Assembly (NCBI GenBank): GCA_017462345.1
Contig: JAFTRI010000037.1
Span: 116,326-180,325 of the forward strand
From: Muribaculaceae bacterium
GTDB lineage: Bacteria; Bacteroidota; Bacteroidia; Bacteroidales; Muribaculaceae
Reading direction: 5' to 3'
Length of the DNA stretch: 64,000 nt
The notes under the pieces are model-generated. The model ran no database searches. It was not told the DNA's origin and saw nothing but the letters and a program-made list of their open reading frames with translations. The translations under genes were made by a program, and so were the position numbers. Of this stretch, positions 16,110 through 25,608 are shown piece by piece (position 1 is the stretch's first letter; the number at the start of each line of letters is the position of its first letter).

Positions 16110-17186
16110 CTACAGGTGTACGGTCTTGTTCAACAACCACGCATCGAGAATCACCATTGCAGCCATAGCCTCCACGACAGGAACGGCTCGCGGCAGCACG
16201 CACGGATCGTGACGTCCCCTGGCTTTCAGCACGGTCTCCTCACCGTCAACTGTTACTGTGGGCACTTCCTGCAACAGTGTGGCAACAGGCTTGAACGCCA
16301 CGCGGAAATATATATCCTCCCCGTTGGAGATCCCTCCCTGTATTCCCCCTGAATGGTTGCTCAACGTGTGTACCGCCCCGTTATCACCGGCAACAAAACG
16401 GTCGAGCATTTCACTGCCACGACGGCCAACGCCATCAAATCCCATTCCGTATTCAAACCCCTTTACGGCATTGATCCCGAGCATCGCAGCACCGAGACGG
16501 GCATGGAGCTTATCAAACACAGGCTCGCCAAGTCCGGCAGGGACTCCGGTAATCACTCCGGTAATCACTCCGCCTATCGTATCACCGGCTTCTTTCACCT
16601 CCATGATGAGATTGTGCATGCGACCGGCCATCACGGCATCAGGACACCGCACATCGTTACACTCTATGAGCTGCGGGTCATACTTGCGGTAGTCACTATC
16701 AAGGCACAGGTCACCGACCTGAGATGTATATGCATATATCCTCACCCCCATCTGCTCCAATGCCTGACGGGCAAATGCTCCGGCAACCACACGCGCAATC
16801 GTCTCACGTGCCGATGAACGTCCACCGCCACGATGGTCACGCAACCCGTACTTGGCTGTGTAGGTATAGTCGGCGTGTGACGGGCGAAACGTCGAACGGA
16901 TATTATCATAATCCCCGGAATGCTGATCGGCATTCTCAACGGCAAATCCTATCGGTGTCCCGGTAGTACGTCCCTCAAACAACCCTGACAATATCTTCAC
17001 CCTATCCTTCTCGTTGCGGGCGGTAACAATCGAAGACTGTCCCGGCCGTCGGCGGTCAAGCTCATACTGTACACGGTCGAGGTCTATCTCCACCCCTGCC
17101 GGCATTCCGTCTATCACGCCGCCCACTGCGGCGCCGTGTGATTCCCCGAATGTGGTCACACGAAATATTTTTCCTATACTATTCAT
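16110..17186 (-). CDS. aroC: Chorismate synthase
   Basis: A 358-residue enzyme that converts 5-enolpyruvylshikimate 3-phosphate to chorismate using reduced FMN, closing the shikimate pathway. Signature segments are visible: [18 protein letters not shown] near the N-terminus, the [15 protein letters not shown] region, [20 protein letters not shown] (about 117-136) and [14 protein letters not shown] (about 278-291). Full length with no missing motif. Its start overlaps the end of ybaK by 8 bases and its stop abuts the radical SAM start. Confidence 0.97.
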   Translation of the reverse strand: MNSIGKIFRVTTFGESHGAAVGGVIDGMPAGVEIDLDRVQYELDRRRPGQSSIVTARNEKDRVKILSGLFEGRTTGTPIGFAVENADQHSGDYDNIRSTFRPSHADYTYTAKYGLRDHRGGGRSSARETIARVVAGAFARQALEQMGVRIYAYTSQVGDLCLDSDYRKYDPQLIECNDVRCPDAVMAGRMHNLIMEVKEAGDTIGGVITGVITGVPAGLGEPVFDKLHARLGAAMLGINAVKGFEYGMGFDGVGRRGSEMLDRFVAGDNGAVHTLSNHSGGIQGGISNGEDIYFRVAFKPVATLLQEVPTVTVDGEETVLKARGRHDPCVLPRAVPVVEAMAAMVILDAWLLNKTVHL

Positions 17187-17685
17187 CTTCCAAAAGGGTT
17201 TTAACGGTCAGATCGGCAACCTTGCCACGCACATATCCTATAAGTTCCCGCGGTGAAATCTTCAACTGCAGCCCACGTTGCCCCGCGCTTACGAATATCG
17301 TGCCGTAATCGAGCGCAGTGCTGTGAAAAAACGTCGGGAACGCTTTTTTCATCCCTATGGGCGAACACCCGCCACGTATATATCCGGTGAGCGGCAGCAG
17401 ATCCTTCATGGGGATCATCTCGGCTTTCTTCGCACCGGCAACACGTGCGGCGGCTTTCAAGTCGACCTCGGCATTGCCCGGAATCACGCACACAAAATAT
17501 CCGCAACGGTCGCCATGAAGCACAAGTGTCTTGAACACCCGGTTAATATCCTCACCAAGCTCGGCTGCCACATGGTCAGCAGCGAGATTATTCTCGTCGA
17601 CAGTGTAAGGTATCAGCTCGTAGCCGATTTTCGCCTTGTCGAGCAGCCGTGCGACATTGGTTTTAGAGATTCCGCCCATAATCAA
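17179..17685 (-). CDS. ybaK: YbaK/EbsC-type aminoacyl-tRNA deacylase
   Basis: A 168-residue YbaK-domain protein, the family that hydrolyses mischarged Cys-tRNA(Pro). Typical segments: [20 protein letters not shown] with the conserved lysine, [17 protein letters not shown]-like helix ([19 protein letters not shown]), and [20 protein letters not shown], the conserved GGxxPxG loop. The first ATG (17685) and an in-frame ATG at 17679 are both possible starts. The 8-base overlap with aroC indicates co-transcription. It proofreads a tRNA product in trans in the cytoplasm. Confidence 0.9.
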   Translation of the reverse strand: MIMGGISKTNVARLLDKAKIGYELIPYTVDENNLAADHVAAELGEDINRVFKTLVLHGDRCGYFVCVIPGNAEVDLKAAARVAGAKKAEMIPMKDLLPLTGYIRGGCSPIGMKKAFPTFFHSTALDYGTIFVSAGQRGLQLKISPRELIGYVRGKVADLTVKTLLEDE

Positions 17686-17765
17686 TCGAGTTTACGGCAA
17701 AGTTACTTAATCCCGCTCATTCCCGCAACGCATACGCGGCAATTACCCCTAAAATGAGAAAAGCC

Positions 17766-17862
17766 TGTAATGAGGGGGATAACCGGTTTAACCCTCATTG
17801 CAAACTTTTCCGTGCGGATATAGTGGGTTTTACTACTATAACAAGTATGACCCACAAATGTT
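17766..17862 (-). other. Stem-loops between rho and ybaK
   Basis: Downstream of the rho stop on the minus strand, TGGGT/ACCCA closes a loop at about 17828-17862 and AATGAGGG pairs with CCCTCATT (17769-17776 with 17792-17799), followed by ACAGGCTTTTCTCATTTT. Together they may end the rho transcript; the T tract is imperfect. Confidence 0.35.
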
Positions 17863-17876
17863 CTTATGCCACCCTA

Positions 17877-19943
17877 TCAGTCGCCCATAGTGCGCAACAG
17901 TTCCTCATTGTCCGATGTCCGCTCCATGCGGTCCTTGATAAATTCCATAGCCTCGATCGAGTTGCGGTCAGACAGGAACCGGCGCAGAATCCACATGCGG
18001 TTGAGCGTCTCGGTGCGCAGCAGCAGGTCATCACGACGTGTGCTCGATGCCATGATGTCGACAGCAGGGAATATACGCTTGTTGGACAACTTGCGGTCAA
18101 GCTGCAACTCCATGTTGCCCGTACCCTTGAATTCCTCAAAGATAACCTCATCCATCTTGGAGCTGGTTTCGGTAAGGGCTGTCGCAATGATCGTGAGCGA
18201 ACCGCCATTCTCGATGTTACGGGCAGCTCCGAAGAAGCGTTTGGGCTTCTGTAGGGCATTGGCGTCGACACCTCCCGAAAGTATCTTGCCCGATGCCGGC
18301 GACACGGTGTTATAAGCCCGTGCAAGACGCGTAATGGAATCAAGCAGTATGACCACATCATGCCCGCACTCAACCATGCGTTTCGCTTTTTCAAGCACAA
18401 TACTTGCAATCTTCACATGCCTGTCGGCCGGTTCGTCAAACGTCGACGCGATCACCTCGGCATTAACACTACGGCTCATGTCGGTAACCTCCTCGGGACG
18501 TTCATCTATAAGCAGAATCATTATATACGTCTCAGGATGGTTCTCGGCTATCGCATTGGCGATATCCTTCAACAGGATTGTCTTACCGGTCTTGGGAGGC
18601 GCCACAATCAGTCCGCGCTGCCCTTTACCTATCGGCGAGAACATGTCAACCACACGGGTCGATATGTTGCATGTGCGGCCACCGGTCAAGTCAAACTTCT
18701 CATCCGGGAAAAGCGGGGTGAGATGCTCAAACGGCACACGGTCACGGATGTATTCGGGCGAGCGTCCGTTGATGCGGAGCACATTACTCAACGGGAAGTA
18801 TTTTTCACCTTCCTTGGGCGGACGGATAGTCGCCTCGACAACATCCCCGGTCTTCAGCCCATGGAGCTTTATCTGCGACTGGGTAACATACACATCATCG
18901 GGCGACGAGAGGTAATTATAGTCACTCGAACGCAAGAACCCGTAACCGTCGGGCATGACCTCAAGCACTCCGGTCGCCTCGATAAACCCGTCGAAGTTAT
19001 ATTGAGGCTCGGCTGGCTGATGAGACTGTTGCTGGTTATTATTGCTGTTATTGTTATTATTGCGGTTCTTCTGCTTTCTGGACTGCTTGGACTGGGGCTG
19101 CTGTGGCTGCTGCTTCTCCTGCCCCGGTTCTTGTATAACGATAGGAGCGGTAGCAGCGGCAAGAGCGGCTGCAGCGGCAGCTTCCTCCTTCTCGCGTTGT
19201 GAACGGGGGACAAAACGCCGGCCCTCGCTGCGCGGGAAGAATGACCCGAGCGAAGACTCCTTCGGACGGAAATCCATTCTCGGCCTAAGCTGCTGCGCAG
19301 ACTGTTCCTCGGGCTGTTTTTCCTCAACAGCCTTGGACTCATCTCCGGCAATCTGCTGCAACGGTGCTACTGCAATCGGATCCACATCCTTTGCAAGAGG
19401 CGGAAGCATAGTCAGCATGTCTTTATGATCGTCAGCATCTTCCCGGTCAAAGTCAGGAACAACAGGAACCTCCTTCACGGCAACATCCGCCTCCTGGGGT
19501 TGTCCAGTTACAGGCTCCTTTTCACTCTGAGGCTGATCCACAGGCTCCGCCGGACGTATGCGGCGACGACGCTCTTTTACCGGAGCAGCCACTTCTTCGA
19601 CCGTCTCAGGAGTCTTTTGTTCACTGTCAGCCGCATTTGCAGTCACAGCAGCAGTTTCCCGGGCACTTGAATCATCACCCGATTCCTTTACCGGCTGTTT
19701 TTTTCTGGATTTCGGTTCTTGCCCATTACCGTTGACCGTAACATCTGTCTTGTCCTTTTTGGGCTTAGGCCCGCGACGTTTCTTTTCTGTTGCAGTTGCA
19801 GCCATGTCGATTGCCTGCTGGTCAAGAATACGGTAAATCAAATCGTCTTTCTGGGCAGCATCGATCTTCTTCATGCCCATCGATTCGGCAATCGCCTTAA
19901 GCTCAGACTCGCTCTTTGCGTTGAGTTCAGAAATGTTATACAT
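17877..19943 (-). CDS. rho: Transcription termination factor Rho with long disordered insert
   Basis: A 688-residue Rho, far longer than the roughly 420 residues of the E. coli protein. An N-terminal Rho_N helical motif is present (residues 1-45, [20 protein letters not shown]). Residues about 46-315 are low-complexity, rich in Lys, Glu, Pro, Gln and Asn (for example a run [20 protein letters not shown]). The cold-shock RNA-binding domain follows ([20 protein letters not shown]), then the hexameric ATPase with Walker [13 protein letters not shown], Walker B region [17 protein letters not shown] and the Q-loop/R-loop region near [20 protein letters not shown]. Long inserts are typical of Bacteroidota Rho, and in Bacteroides the disordered part has been linked to phase separation and gut fitness. 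It has its own promoter and a leader of about 150 bases. Confidence 0.97.
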   Translation of the reverse strand: MYNISELNAKSESELKAIAESMGMKKIDAAQKDDLIYRILDQQAIDMAATATEKKRRGPKPKKDKTDVTVNGNGQEPKSRKKQPVKESGDDSSARETAAVTANAADSEQKTPETVEEVAAPVKERRRRIRPAEPVDQPQSEKEPVTGQPQEADVAVKEVPVVPDFDREDADDHKDMLTMLPPLAKDVDPIAVAPLQQIAGDESKAVEEKQPEEQSAQQLRPRMDFRPKESSLGSFFPRSEGRRFVPRSQREKEEAAAAAALAAATAPIVIQEPGQEKQQPQQPQSKQSRKQKNRNNNNNSNNNQQQSHQPAEPQYNFDGFIEATGVLEVMPDGYGFLRSSDYNYLSSPDDVYVTQSQIKLHGLKTGDVVEATIRPPKEGEKYFPLSNVLRINGRSPEYIRDRVPFEHLTPLFPDEKFDLTGGRTCNISTRVVDMFSPIGKGQRGLIVAPPKTGKTILLKDIANAIAENHPETYIMILLIDERPEEVTDMSRSVNAEVIASTFDEPADRHVKIASIVLEKAKRMVECGHDVVILLDSITRLARAYNTVSPASGKILSGGVDANALQKPKRFFGAARNIENGGSLTIIATALTETSSKMDEVIFEEFKGTGNMELQLDRKLSNKRIFPAVDIMASSTRRDDLLLRTETLNRMWILRRFLSDRNSIEAMEFIKDRMERTSDNEELLRTMGD

Positions 19944-20102
19944 AAAAATTATTCAGGGTTGAATACGGTATAGCGGTTTCTACATTACGGCACAATCCAT
20001 GCCCGAAGTGTCCATACCGGTTTATTCTAAATTTTTCAAATAAGGGAATATTATAATGCCCGAAATTGCTGCTCGGGACTCGCTTTACGAGTGAAAGCAG
20101 TG

Positions 20103-20133
20103 CAAAGTTACATCCTTTTCCTGAATAAACAAA
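20103..20133 (-). promoter_or_regulatory. Promoter of rho, with a leader of about 150 bases
   Basis: Read on the minus strand: TTTG (20133-20130), a 19-base spacer, TAACTTTG (20110-20103). It begins 4 bases after the tilS stop. Transcription would start near 20096, leaving about 150 untranslated bases before the rho ATG at 19943. Rho genes are autoregulated by leader attenuation in enteric bacteria; the same here is an inference. Confidence 0.7.
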
Positions 20134-20136
20134 TTT

Positions 20137-21492
20137 TCAGCAAAAAAGTTTTTCATCCGTTTTCCGCACATACGACAGCCTTATATAACGGCCCGTCCCC
20201 TGCGCAACGGGATAATGCCTGGACGCGCGCATCCCCACAACCCATAACACCTCTTCATTACGGGTCAGCAGCCATATCCCCTCTTTTTCAGTCAATGACA
20301 GCTTCGCATCAGAGAATATATCGCTTACCTTCTTAGTACCGCGCATCCCGAACGGGGCTATGCGGTCACCCTTGCGCCAATGACGCAGCACAAAACGAGG
20401 ATTACCGTCAAGCACCGACGCATCAAGCAATACCGTATCCGTACCGACTCCGGAAACAGGAGTGCCGTCATAATCAAGCACCGACACATCGATATCAACC
20501 GGAATGCCAACAGGATTAACGAGATCAATGACATATTCGTCACCGGCCGGCGACATGCCTGCCCTGTCTTCCAGCAGCAGCCGTCCCCGGTCAAGCAACG
20601 CCACCCATTGCGGAGAGTAGAAACGTTTACCCGATGCCCCCACCGACGAAATAATATCCTTGACATGGGTGGAATTAAATCCATACGGTCTCAGGAACTC
20701 AAAGAGCAAAGTGCCGGCACACCGCTCATTTGCCACAAGCCCGGCGACATCTACCGTCATTCCATGCCTATACGACTTTCCTTTCCCGACAACCGCCTCA
20801 CGATACACCGCTTCATTTTCCCTCAACAGGGACATTGTTGCCGCCATCGCGTCATCGGCCCCCGGGAAGAGTTCCCTGATAGCCGGCAGGACAACATTTC
20901 TCAGCTTGTTTCGCTTAAACTCGTTACTGAGGTTCGTGCTGTCAGTCACATAACCGATTCCCTGTTCATAGAGATACTCCTCAACCTCCGCTCGGGTACA
21001 GTCAAGCATCGGGCGTACAATTTTGCCGTTACGCGGGCTCATTCCCGACAATCCGGCAATCCCCGTACCGCGCAGCAGGTTCAGGAAAAAAGTCTCGATA
21101 TTGTCATCCCGGTGGTGAGCCACGGCAATACATGAAGCCCCGTTGGCTACACGCACTCGCTCAAACCACTCGTACCGCAGCTCCCGGCAAGCCATCTCTG
21201 TCGATACACCATGCTCCCTTTCATAGGCAGGCACATCAAAATGCGTCACCTCACATTTCACACCCATGCGGGACGCAAGCCCCTCGACATAGACACGATC
21301 CCGTTCCGACTCCTCTCCACGCAGATGAAAATCGCAGTGAGCCACGACACACCGGTATCCGAGCGACACCAGCACATGCAACAATGCCACCGAGTCAGCT
21401 CCGCCACTCACTGCAACAACCACCGTCTCCCCATTTCCGATCAGACGGTAGTCCAGTATGCTTGCCCTTATTTTATCAACTAATCGAGCCAT
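20137..21492 (-). CDS. tilS: tRNA(Ile)-lysidine synthase
   Basis: A 451-residue N-type PP-loop ATPase that changes C34 of tRNA-Ile(CAU) to lysidine so that it reads AUA. The PP-loop SGGADSVALLHVL lies near residues 28-40, followed by the family motifs VVAHCDFHLRGEESERD and AHHRDDNIETFFLNLLRGTG; a C-terminal TilS domain (FVLRHWRKGDRIAPFGMRGT) is present. I take ATG 21492 (MARLVDKI) as the start, because the upstream ATG at 21513 would sit over the predicted -7 box. Divergent from pheS. Confidence 0.93.
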   Translation of the reverse strand: MARLVDKIRASILDYRLIGNGETVVVAVSGGADSVALLHVLVSLGYRCVVAHCDFHLRGEESERDRVYVEGLASRMGVKCEVTHFDVPAYEREHGVSTEMACRELRYEWFERVRVANGASCIAVAHHRDDNIETFFLNLLRGTGIAGLSGMSPRNGKIVRPMLDCTRAEVEEYLYEQGIGYVTDSTNLSNEFKRNKLRNVVLPAIRELFPGADDAMAATMSLLRENEAVYREAVVGKGKSYRHGMTVDVAGLVANERCAGTLLFEFLRPYGFNSTHVKDIISSVGASGKRFYSPQWVALLDRGRLLLEDRAGMSPAGDEYVIDLVNPVGIPVDIDVSVLDYDGTPVSGVGTDTVLLDASVLDGNPRFVLRHWRKGDRIAPFGMRGTKKVSDIFSDAKLSLTEKEGIWLLTRNEEVLWVVGMRASRHYPVAQGTGRYIRLSYVRKTDEKLFC

Positions 21493-21501
21493 ATTTACCG
21501 G

Positions 21502-21509
21502 CAAAGATA
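21502..21509 (-). promoter_or_regulatory. Candidate -7 box of tilS
   Basis: On the minus strand TATCTTTG fits the -7 consensus fully and lies 10 bases upstream of the tilS ATG at 21492, implying a very short leader. No good -33 box is seen at 19-21 bases. Confidence 0.5.
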
Positions 21510-21534
21510 ACACAATTGTCCCGCGACATGAGTG

Positions 21535-21561
21535 TTGGTCATGGAAATTTTTGTAATTTTG
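21535..21561 (+). promoter_or_regulatory. Candidate promoter of pheS
   Basis: TAATTTTG (21554-21561) fits the -7 box, 21 bases before the pheS ATG. TTG at 21535-21537 gives a spacer of 16, shorter than the usual 19-20. It overlaps the divergent tilS promoter zone. Confidence 0.45.
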
Positions 21562-21581
21562 CGCAAAAGAACAATATCACA

Positions 21582-22604
21582 ATGATTGAAAAGATAAACA
21601 GTCTCAAAGCCCAAATCGAGGGATTGACAGCCGGGAATGCCGCTGATGTTGAAGCCCTGCGCATAAAATACCTCAGCAAGAAAGGTGAAGTCTCATTGCT
21701 CTTCAATGACTTCCGCAACGTCCCTGCCGAACAGAAAAAAGCCATCGGACAACAGCTCAACGAGCTCAAGAACCTTGCAACCGACAAGATCAATTCCCTG
21801 CGTGAGGCATTGGACAACGCCGACACCGGATGTGAAGGGCTTGACCTGAGCCGGACGCCGTCACCAATACGCCTTGGGAGCCGACACCCGCTGTCGCTCG
21901 TACGCAACGAGATTATATCAATCTTTTCCCGCCTCGGCTTCACCATTGCCGAAGGTCCCGAAATCGAAGACGACTGGCACGTATTCTCGTCACTCAACTT
22001 TGCAGCCGACCATCCGGCACGGGACATGCAGGACACATTTTTCATCCAGCGCAAGCCGGCCGATGTACTGCTGCGCACACACACATCATCGGTACAATCA
22101 CGCGTAATGGAAAACTCCCAGCCACCCATCCGCATCATCTGTCCCGGACGTGTCTACCGCAACGAGGCCATATCGGCACGTGCCCACTGCTTCTTCCATC
22201 AGGTCGAGGCTCTATACGTCGACAAGAATGTTTCATTTGCCGACCTGAAACAGACCCTGCTATACTTTGCCCAGGAAATGTTCGGACAGGAAACCCGGAT
22301 CCGTCTCCGGCCGAGCTACTTCCCATTCACCGAGCCATCGGCAGAAATGGACATTTCATGCAACCTGTGCGGTGGGAAAGGATGCTCATTCTGCAAGCAC
22401 ACCGGTTGGGTTGAAATCCTCGGATGCGGGATGGTCGACCCCAATGTCCTCGATGCCTGCGGCATTGACAGCAAAGTATATAGCGGTTTTGCCTTGGGCA
22501 TGGGCATCGAACGAATCACCAATCTGAAATATCAGGTCAAGGACTTGCGCATGTTCTCGGAAAACGACACACGTTTCCTCGAAGAATTCCAAAGCGCGCA
22601 CTGA
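21582..22604 (+). CDS. pheS: Phenylalanyl-tRNA synthetase alpha subunit
   Basis: A 340-residue class II aminoacyl-tRNA synthetase subunit. I start it at ATG 21582 (MIEKINSLKAQIEGL), after the promoter; an open frame reaching back to 21132 lies antisense to tilS and is not coding. Order: N-terminal coiled-coil that contacts tRNA (residues 1-85), then the catalytic core with motif 2 (PPIRIICPGRVYRNEAISAR, FHQVEALYVDKNVSFADLK) and motif 3 (GFALGMGIERITNLKY). It pairs with PheT (not in the window) as an alpha2-beta2 tetramer. The coupling to crcB and nth downstream (gap 114) is loose. Confidence 0.97.
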   Translation: MIEKINSLKAQIEGLTAGNAADVEALRIKYLSKKGEVSLLFNDFRNVPAEQKKAIGQQLNELKNLATDKINSLREALDNADTGCEGLDLSRTPSPIRLGSRHPLSLVRNEIISIFSRLGFTIAEGPEIEDDWHVFSSLNFAADHPARDMQDTFFIQRKPADVLLRTHTSSVQSRVMENSQPPIRIICPGRVYRNEAISARAHCFFHQVEALYVDKNVSFADLKQTLLYFAQEMFGQETRIRLRPSYFPFTEPSAEMDISCNLCGGKGCSFCKHTGWVEILGCGMVDPNVLDACGIDSKVYSGFALGMGIERITNLKYQVKDLRMFSENDTRFLEEFQSAH

Positions 22605-22718
22605 TTTCCCATTGCATAAGATTACGAGAAACTGACCATCGAACATTATACTCCCCAAACAGGTTATTGATTGAGATATTTGACTTCAAAACCATTAACT
22701 CATCAAAATCCATAAATC

Positions 22719-23105
22719 ATGTCAACAATCGTAAACTTAGCATTTGTCGCTGCCGGTGGCGCAATAGGCAGCTGTCTGCGTGACAGGCTCAGCAGTGTTG
22801 CCGCATTCTCAGGGACGAAAGGTCTTGGGATATTCCTGTGTAACGTCATCGGTTGCTTTGTCATCGGGCTGCTTTACGCATTGTCCCAAAAATGGGACAT
22901 AGCCCCACAATGGCGGGCATTTATCTTCACCGGACTGTTGGGCGGCTTTACCACATTCTCCTCTTACAGCCTTGATGCAATGCTACTATGGCAAAGCGGG
23001 AATCTCGCTCACGGCCTATGGTATGTAATCGGCACCAATGCCGCAGGTCTTTCAGCGGCAGCCATCGGGCTTTTCGGCACATCGCAAGTACTCAAACTCG
23101 TCTGA
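22719..23105 (+). CDS. crcB: CrcB/Fluc fluoride channel
   Basis: A 128-residue membrane protein with four predicted helices. The Fluc signatures are visible: GGAIGSCLRDRLS near residue 13, GIFLCNVIGCFVIGLLY with the pore Asn (about residue 43) and GLLGGFTTFSSYSLDA with the Phe-box/TTFS pore motif (about 71-87). Dual-topology dimers let fluoride leave the cell. No fluoride riboswitch is apparent in the 114 bases upstream. The nth gene starts 5 bases after the crcB stop. Confidence 0.95.
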   Translation: MSTIVNLAFVAAGGAIGSCLRDRLSSVAAFSGTKGLGIFLCNVIGCFVIGLLYALSQKWDIAPQWRAFIFTGLLGGFTTFSSYSLDAMLLWQSGNLAHGLWYVIGTNAAGLSAAAIGLFGTSQVLKLV

Positions 23106-23110
23106 CACCT

Positions 23111-23755
23111 ATGACAACAAAGGAACGGTATACCCGGGTTATAGAATGGTTCAAGACAGCAATGCCGGTTGCCGAGACCGAATTACACTACCGGAATCCG
23201 TTCCAACTGCTCATCGCCGTAATCCTATCGGCACAATGTACCGACAAGAGAGTAAACCTCATCACTCCGGCACTGTTCGAAGCATATCCCTCGGCTGAAG
23301 CAATGGCAAAAGCCTCAGCCGAAGATGTATTTGCATATATACGGTCCTGTTCATACCCCAATAACAAGGCGCGCAACATCGTAGGCGCAGCACGTATGCT
23401 TGTCGATGAATTCGGCGGGGAAGTTCCCGGCGACATCGATTCGCTGATGCGTTTGCCGGGGGTCGGACGCAAGACTGCCAACGTAATGCTCGCAGTCGTT
23501 TTCAATAAAGCGGCAATGGCGGTGGATACCCACGTGTTCAGAGTCAGCGAGCGCATAGGGCTCACAACCGGGAGCAAGACCCCACTGGAAACAGAAAAGA
23601 CACTATGCCGGCACATTCCCGCCGACATAATACCGTTAGCCCATCACTGGCTCATTCTTCACGGCCGTTACGTGTGTAAGGCTCGGCGTCCCAACTGCCT
23701 GAACTGCGGGCTGACATCGGTATGCCGGCATTTTAACAGCCACAGCACAACCTGA
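23111..23755 (+). CDS. nth: Endonuclease III
   Basis: A 214-residue base-excision repair glycosylase/AP lyase acting on oxidised pyrimidines. Start at ATG 23111, 5 bases after crcB; upstream in-frame sequence lies inside crcB. Helix-hairpin-helix LPGVGRKTANVMLAVVF carries the catalytic Lys, and VDTHVFRVSERIGL the catalytic Asp. The [4Fe-4S] cysteines are at the end: CKARRPNCLNCGLTSVC (Cys-x6-Cys-x2-Cys-x5-Cys). Confidence 0.96.
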   Translation: MTTKERYTRVIEWFKTAMPVAETELHYRNPFQLLIAVILSAQCTDKRVNLITPALFEAYPSAEAMAKASAEDVFAYIRSCSYPNNKARNIVGAARMLVDEFGGEVPGDIDSLMRLPGVGRKTANVMLAVVFNKAAMAVDTHVFRVSERIGLTTGSKTPLETEKTLCRHIPADIIPLAHHWLILHGRYVCKARRPNCLNCGLTSVCRHFNSHSTT

Positions 23756-23780
23756 CCTTAAACAACCATGACACCTTAAT

Positions 23781-24398
23781 ATGGAAGAAACATTCTTATT
23801 TCTCATCGAAGTGGTCGGAACCATCGCATTTGCAATAAGCGGGATACGCCTTGCCGCAGCAAAACGGTTTGACTGGTTCGGGGCATACACCGTCGGGCTC
23901 GTAACTGCAATAGGTGGCGGAACCGTGCGTGACGTACTGCTCGACATCCCCATTTTCTGGATGCAGACATGGTGGTATCTTGCCGTCACCGGACTTGCAT
24001 TCGCAATCGTCGTACTCCTGCGCAAAGCATTGGTCAGGAACATCAAGACCCTGTTCGTTTTCGATACGATAGGACTTGCCCTGTTCGTAATGATAGGGAT
24101 ACAGAAATCCCTCGCCACAGGTTACCCCATGTGGGTAGCAATCGTGATGGGGATGATAACCGGATCGTTCGGAGGAGTTGTCCGGGACATCCTCATTAAT
24201 GAAGAACCGTTATTTTTCCGCAAAGACATATACGCCACCGCTTGTCTCGCAGGCGGAGCCATGTATTGGCTGATTTCAATATGTGGCGGCTCCGAGATAC
24301 TGCAGCAGTCATGCTGTGCGGTGACAGTAATTCTGCTTAGAGTATTAGCGGTAAGGTACTCATGGTCCTTGCCTGTTCTGAAAAACGACATCGACTGA
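23781..24398 (+). CDS. UPF0126/TRIC-like membrane protein (YicG family)
   Basis: A 205-residue membrane protein with about six to seven helices arranged as an internal duplication: FLFLIEVVGTIAFAISGIRLA with AIGGGTVRDVLLDIPIFWM in the first half, and TIGLALFVMIGIQKSLATGY with GSFGGVVRDILINEEPLFF in the second. The paired GGGTVRD and GGVVRD motifs define the UPF0126 family, related to eukaryotic trimeric intracellular cation channels. A potassium or glycine-linked channel role has been proposed for family members; none can be assigned here. It lies 25 bases after nth. Confidence 0.85.
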   Translation: MEETFLFLIEVVGTIAFAISGIRLAAAKRFDWFGAYTVGLVTAIGGGTVRDVLLDIPIFWMQTWWYLAVTGLAFAIVVLLRKALVRNIKTLFVFDTIGLALFVMIGIQKSLATGYPMWVAIVMGMITGSFGGVVRDILINEEPLFFRKDIYATACLAGGAMYWLISICGGSEILQQSCCAVTVILLRVLAVRYSWSLPVLKNDID

Positions 24399-24417
24399 CC
24401 CCTCACAGCATAAAGGC

Positions 24418-24840
24418 ATGGCACGAGACACAATAGTACAATTTATAAAATATGGCATGGTGGGCATACTGAATACCCTTATCACCTTAGGAGTGATACT
24501 CCTATGCAAATCGGTATTCGGGATCGCCCCGATGCTGTCAAACACCATCGGCTACATCACAGGAGTCGTCAACTCTTTCATCTGGAACAAGACATGGGTA
24601 TTCCGTTCCGGCGGCAACTACTCACGCGAAGCCATAAAATTCGTTAGCGGATTCGGAATATGCTATGGCATCCAGTTCATTATTGTCTGGTGTCTGTCCT
24701 ACCACTCTCCTCTCGGGAATATGCAATGGGACTTGCCATCAGGATTCGTCCTTAGCGGATATGGCGTAGCGACCATCCTCGGCAACATCATCTATACGGT
24801 TGCCAATTTCATTTACAACCGCATAGTGACATTCCGTTGA
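24418..24840 (+). CDS. GtrA-family membrane protein
   Basis: A 140-residue protein with four predicted membrane helices and the GtrA pattern: FIKYGMVGILNTLITLGVILL, SNTIGYITGVVNSFIWNKTWVF, and YTVANFIYNRIVTFR at the end. GtrA proteins are thought to help flip polyprenyl-linked sugars for surface glycosylation. No glycosyltransferase or bactoprenol glucosyltransferase partner is adjacent, so its pathway cannot be named. It follows the UPF0126 gene by 19 bases and is convergent with the LytTR gene. Confidence 0.85.
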   Translation: MARDTIVQFIKYGMVGILNTLITLGVILLCKSVFGIAPMLSNTIGYITGVVNSFIWNKTWVFRSGGNYSREAIKFVSGFGICYGIQFIIVWCLSYHSPLGNMQWDLPSGFVLSGYGVATILGNIIYTVANFIYNRIVTFR

Positions 24841-24858
24841 CAACAGGACTACAATCCG

Positions 24859-25596
24859 TCAATCGTCGTCCCTTACTGCCGAGATGGTACGTTTATTCAC
24901 AAAGTCGGAAAATATCTGCTTATAGCTTTCGCTGACAGGAATATAAGTGTTTCCGAATACTATGCGGTTACGCTCTATCACCCTTATTTTTGTGGTATTG
25001 ACTATGTATGAACGGTGGACACGCAAGAACTGCGATGCAGGAAGATAGCGGTCAAGCAGTTTCATGCTCATCAATGTCATCACACTTCTTGCCCCGTTAT
25101 CAGTATAGATCTTCACATAATCCTTCAGCCCCTCGACATACAATATATCTTTTACCGGAATCTGAACCAGCTTATACTCGCTCTTTACTATGAGGTAATC
25201 ATTGCTCATGCTGTTCTCGTAAGCCTTACGGTTGAGTTCCACCCACTGCAGCACCCTGTTTGCCGCTCCGACAAATTCATCGTAGCTCACCGGCTTGAGC
25301 AGATAATCGATAGCCCCGGCCTTATAACCCTGAACCGCGTATGACTCAAATGCCGTGGTAAAGACTATACGGCATGTCGACGGAATTATACGTGCAAATT
25401 CCATTCCGTTAAGCTGTGGCATCTGTATATCCAGGAAAACTACATCAATCTTATCATCAAGAATGGTCTTGATCGCCTCCTGAGCCGAGGCATACACGCC
25501 CACAAGCTCCATAAATGGAGTCTTGTTGATATAGGATGCTATCAACTGGCTCGCTAAAGGCTCATCATCAATGACGCAACATCTAATGGTAATCAT
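24859..25596 (-). CDS. LytTR-type response regulator
   Basis: A 245-residue regulator with an N-terminal receiver domain (acidic pair DDE at 10-12, phospho-acceptor Asp56 in VVFLDIQMPQLNG, Thr in VFTTAFESY, Lys in YLLKPVSYDEF) and a C-terminal LytTR DNA-binding domain (about 140-238: YLIVKSEYKLVQIPVKDILY, FLRVHRSYIVNTTKIRVIER). It should bind direct repeats upstream of its targets when phosphorylated by the adjacent LytS-type kinase, whose gene precedes it by 12 bases. The targets are unknown. Confidence 0.94.
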   Translation of the reverse strand: MITIRCCVIDDEPLASQLIASYINKTPFMELVGVYASAQEAIKTILDDKIDVVFLDIQMPQLNGMEFARIIPSTCRIVFTTAFESYAVQGYKAGAIDYLLKPVSYDEFVGAANRVLQWVELNRKAYENSMSNDYLIVKSEYKLVQIPVKDILYVEGLKDYVKIYTDNGARSVMTLMSMKLLDRYLPASQFLRVHRSYIVNTTKIRVIERNRIVFGNTYIPVSESYKQIFSDFVNKRTISAVRDDD

Positions 25597-25608
25597 CTTT
25601 TTAAGGTT

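Noticed and set aside
21132-21581. 150-residue upstream extension of pheS
   Set aside because: It runs antisense to tilS and across both promoters; the normal PheS N-terminus begins at 21582.
22605-22718. Possible fluoride riboswitch upstream of crcB
   Set aside because: The 114-base gap shows no crcB-motif core (the conserved GGCGAUGG-type and CUGAUG-type segments), so no riboswitch is called.
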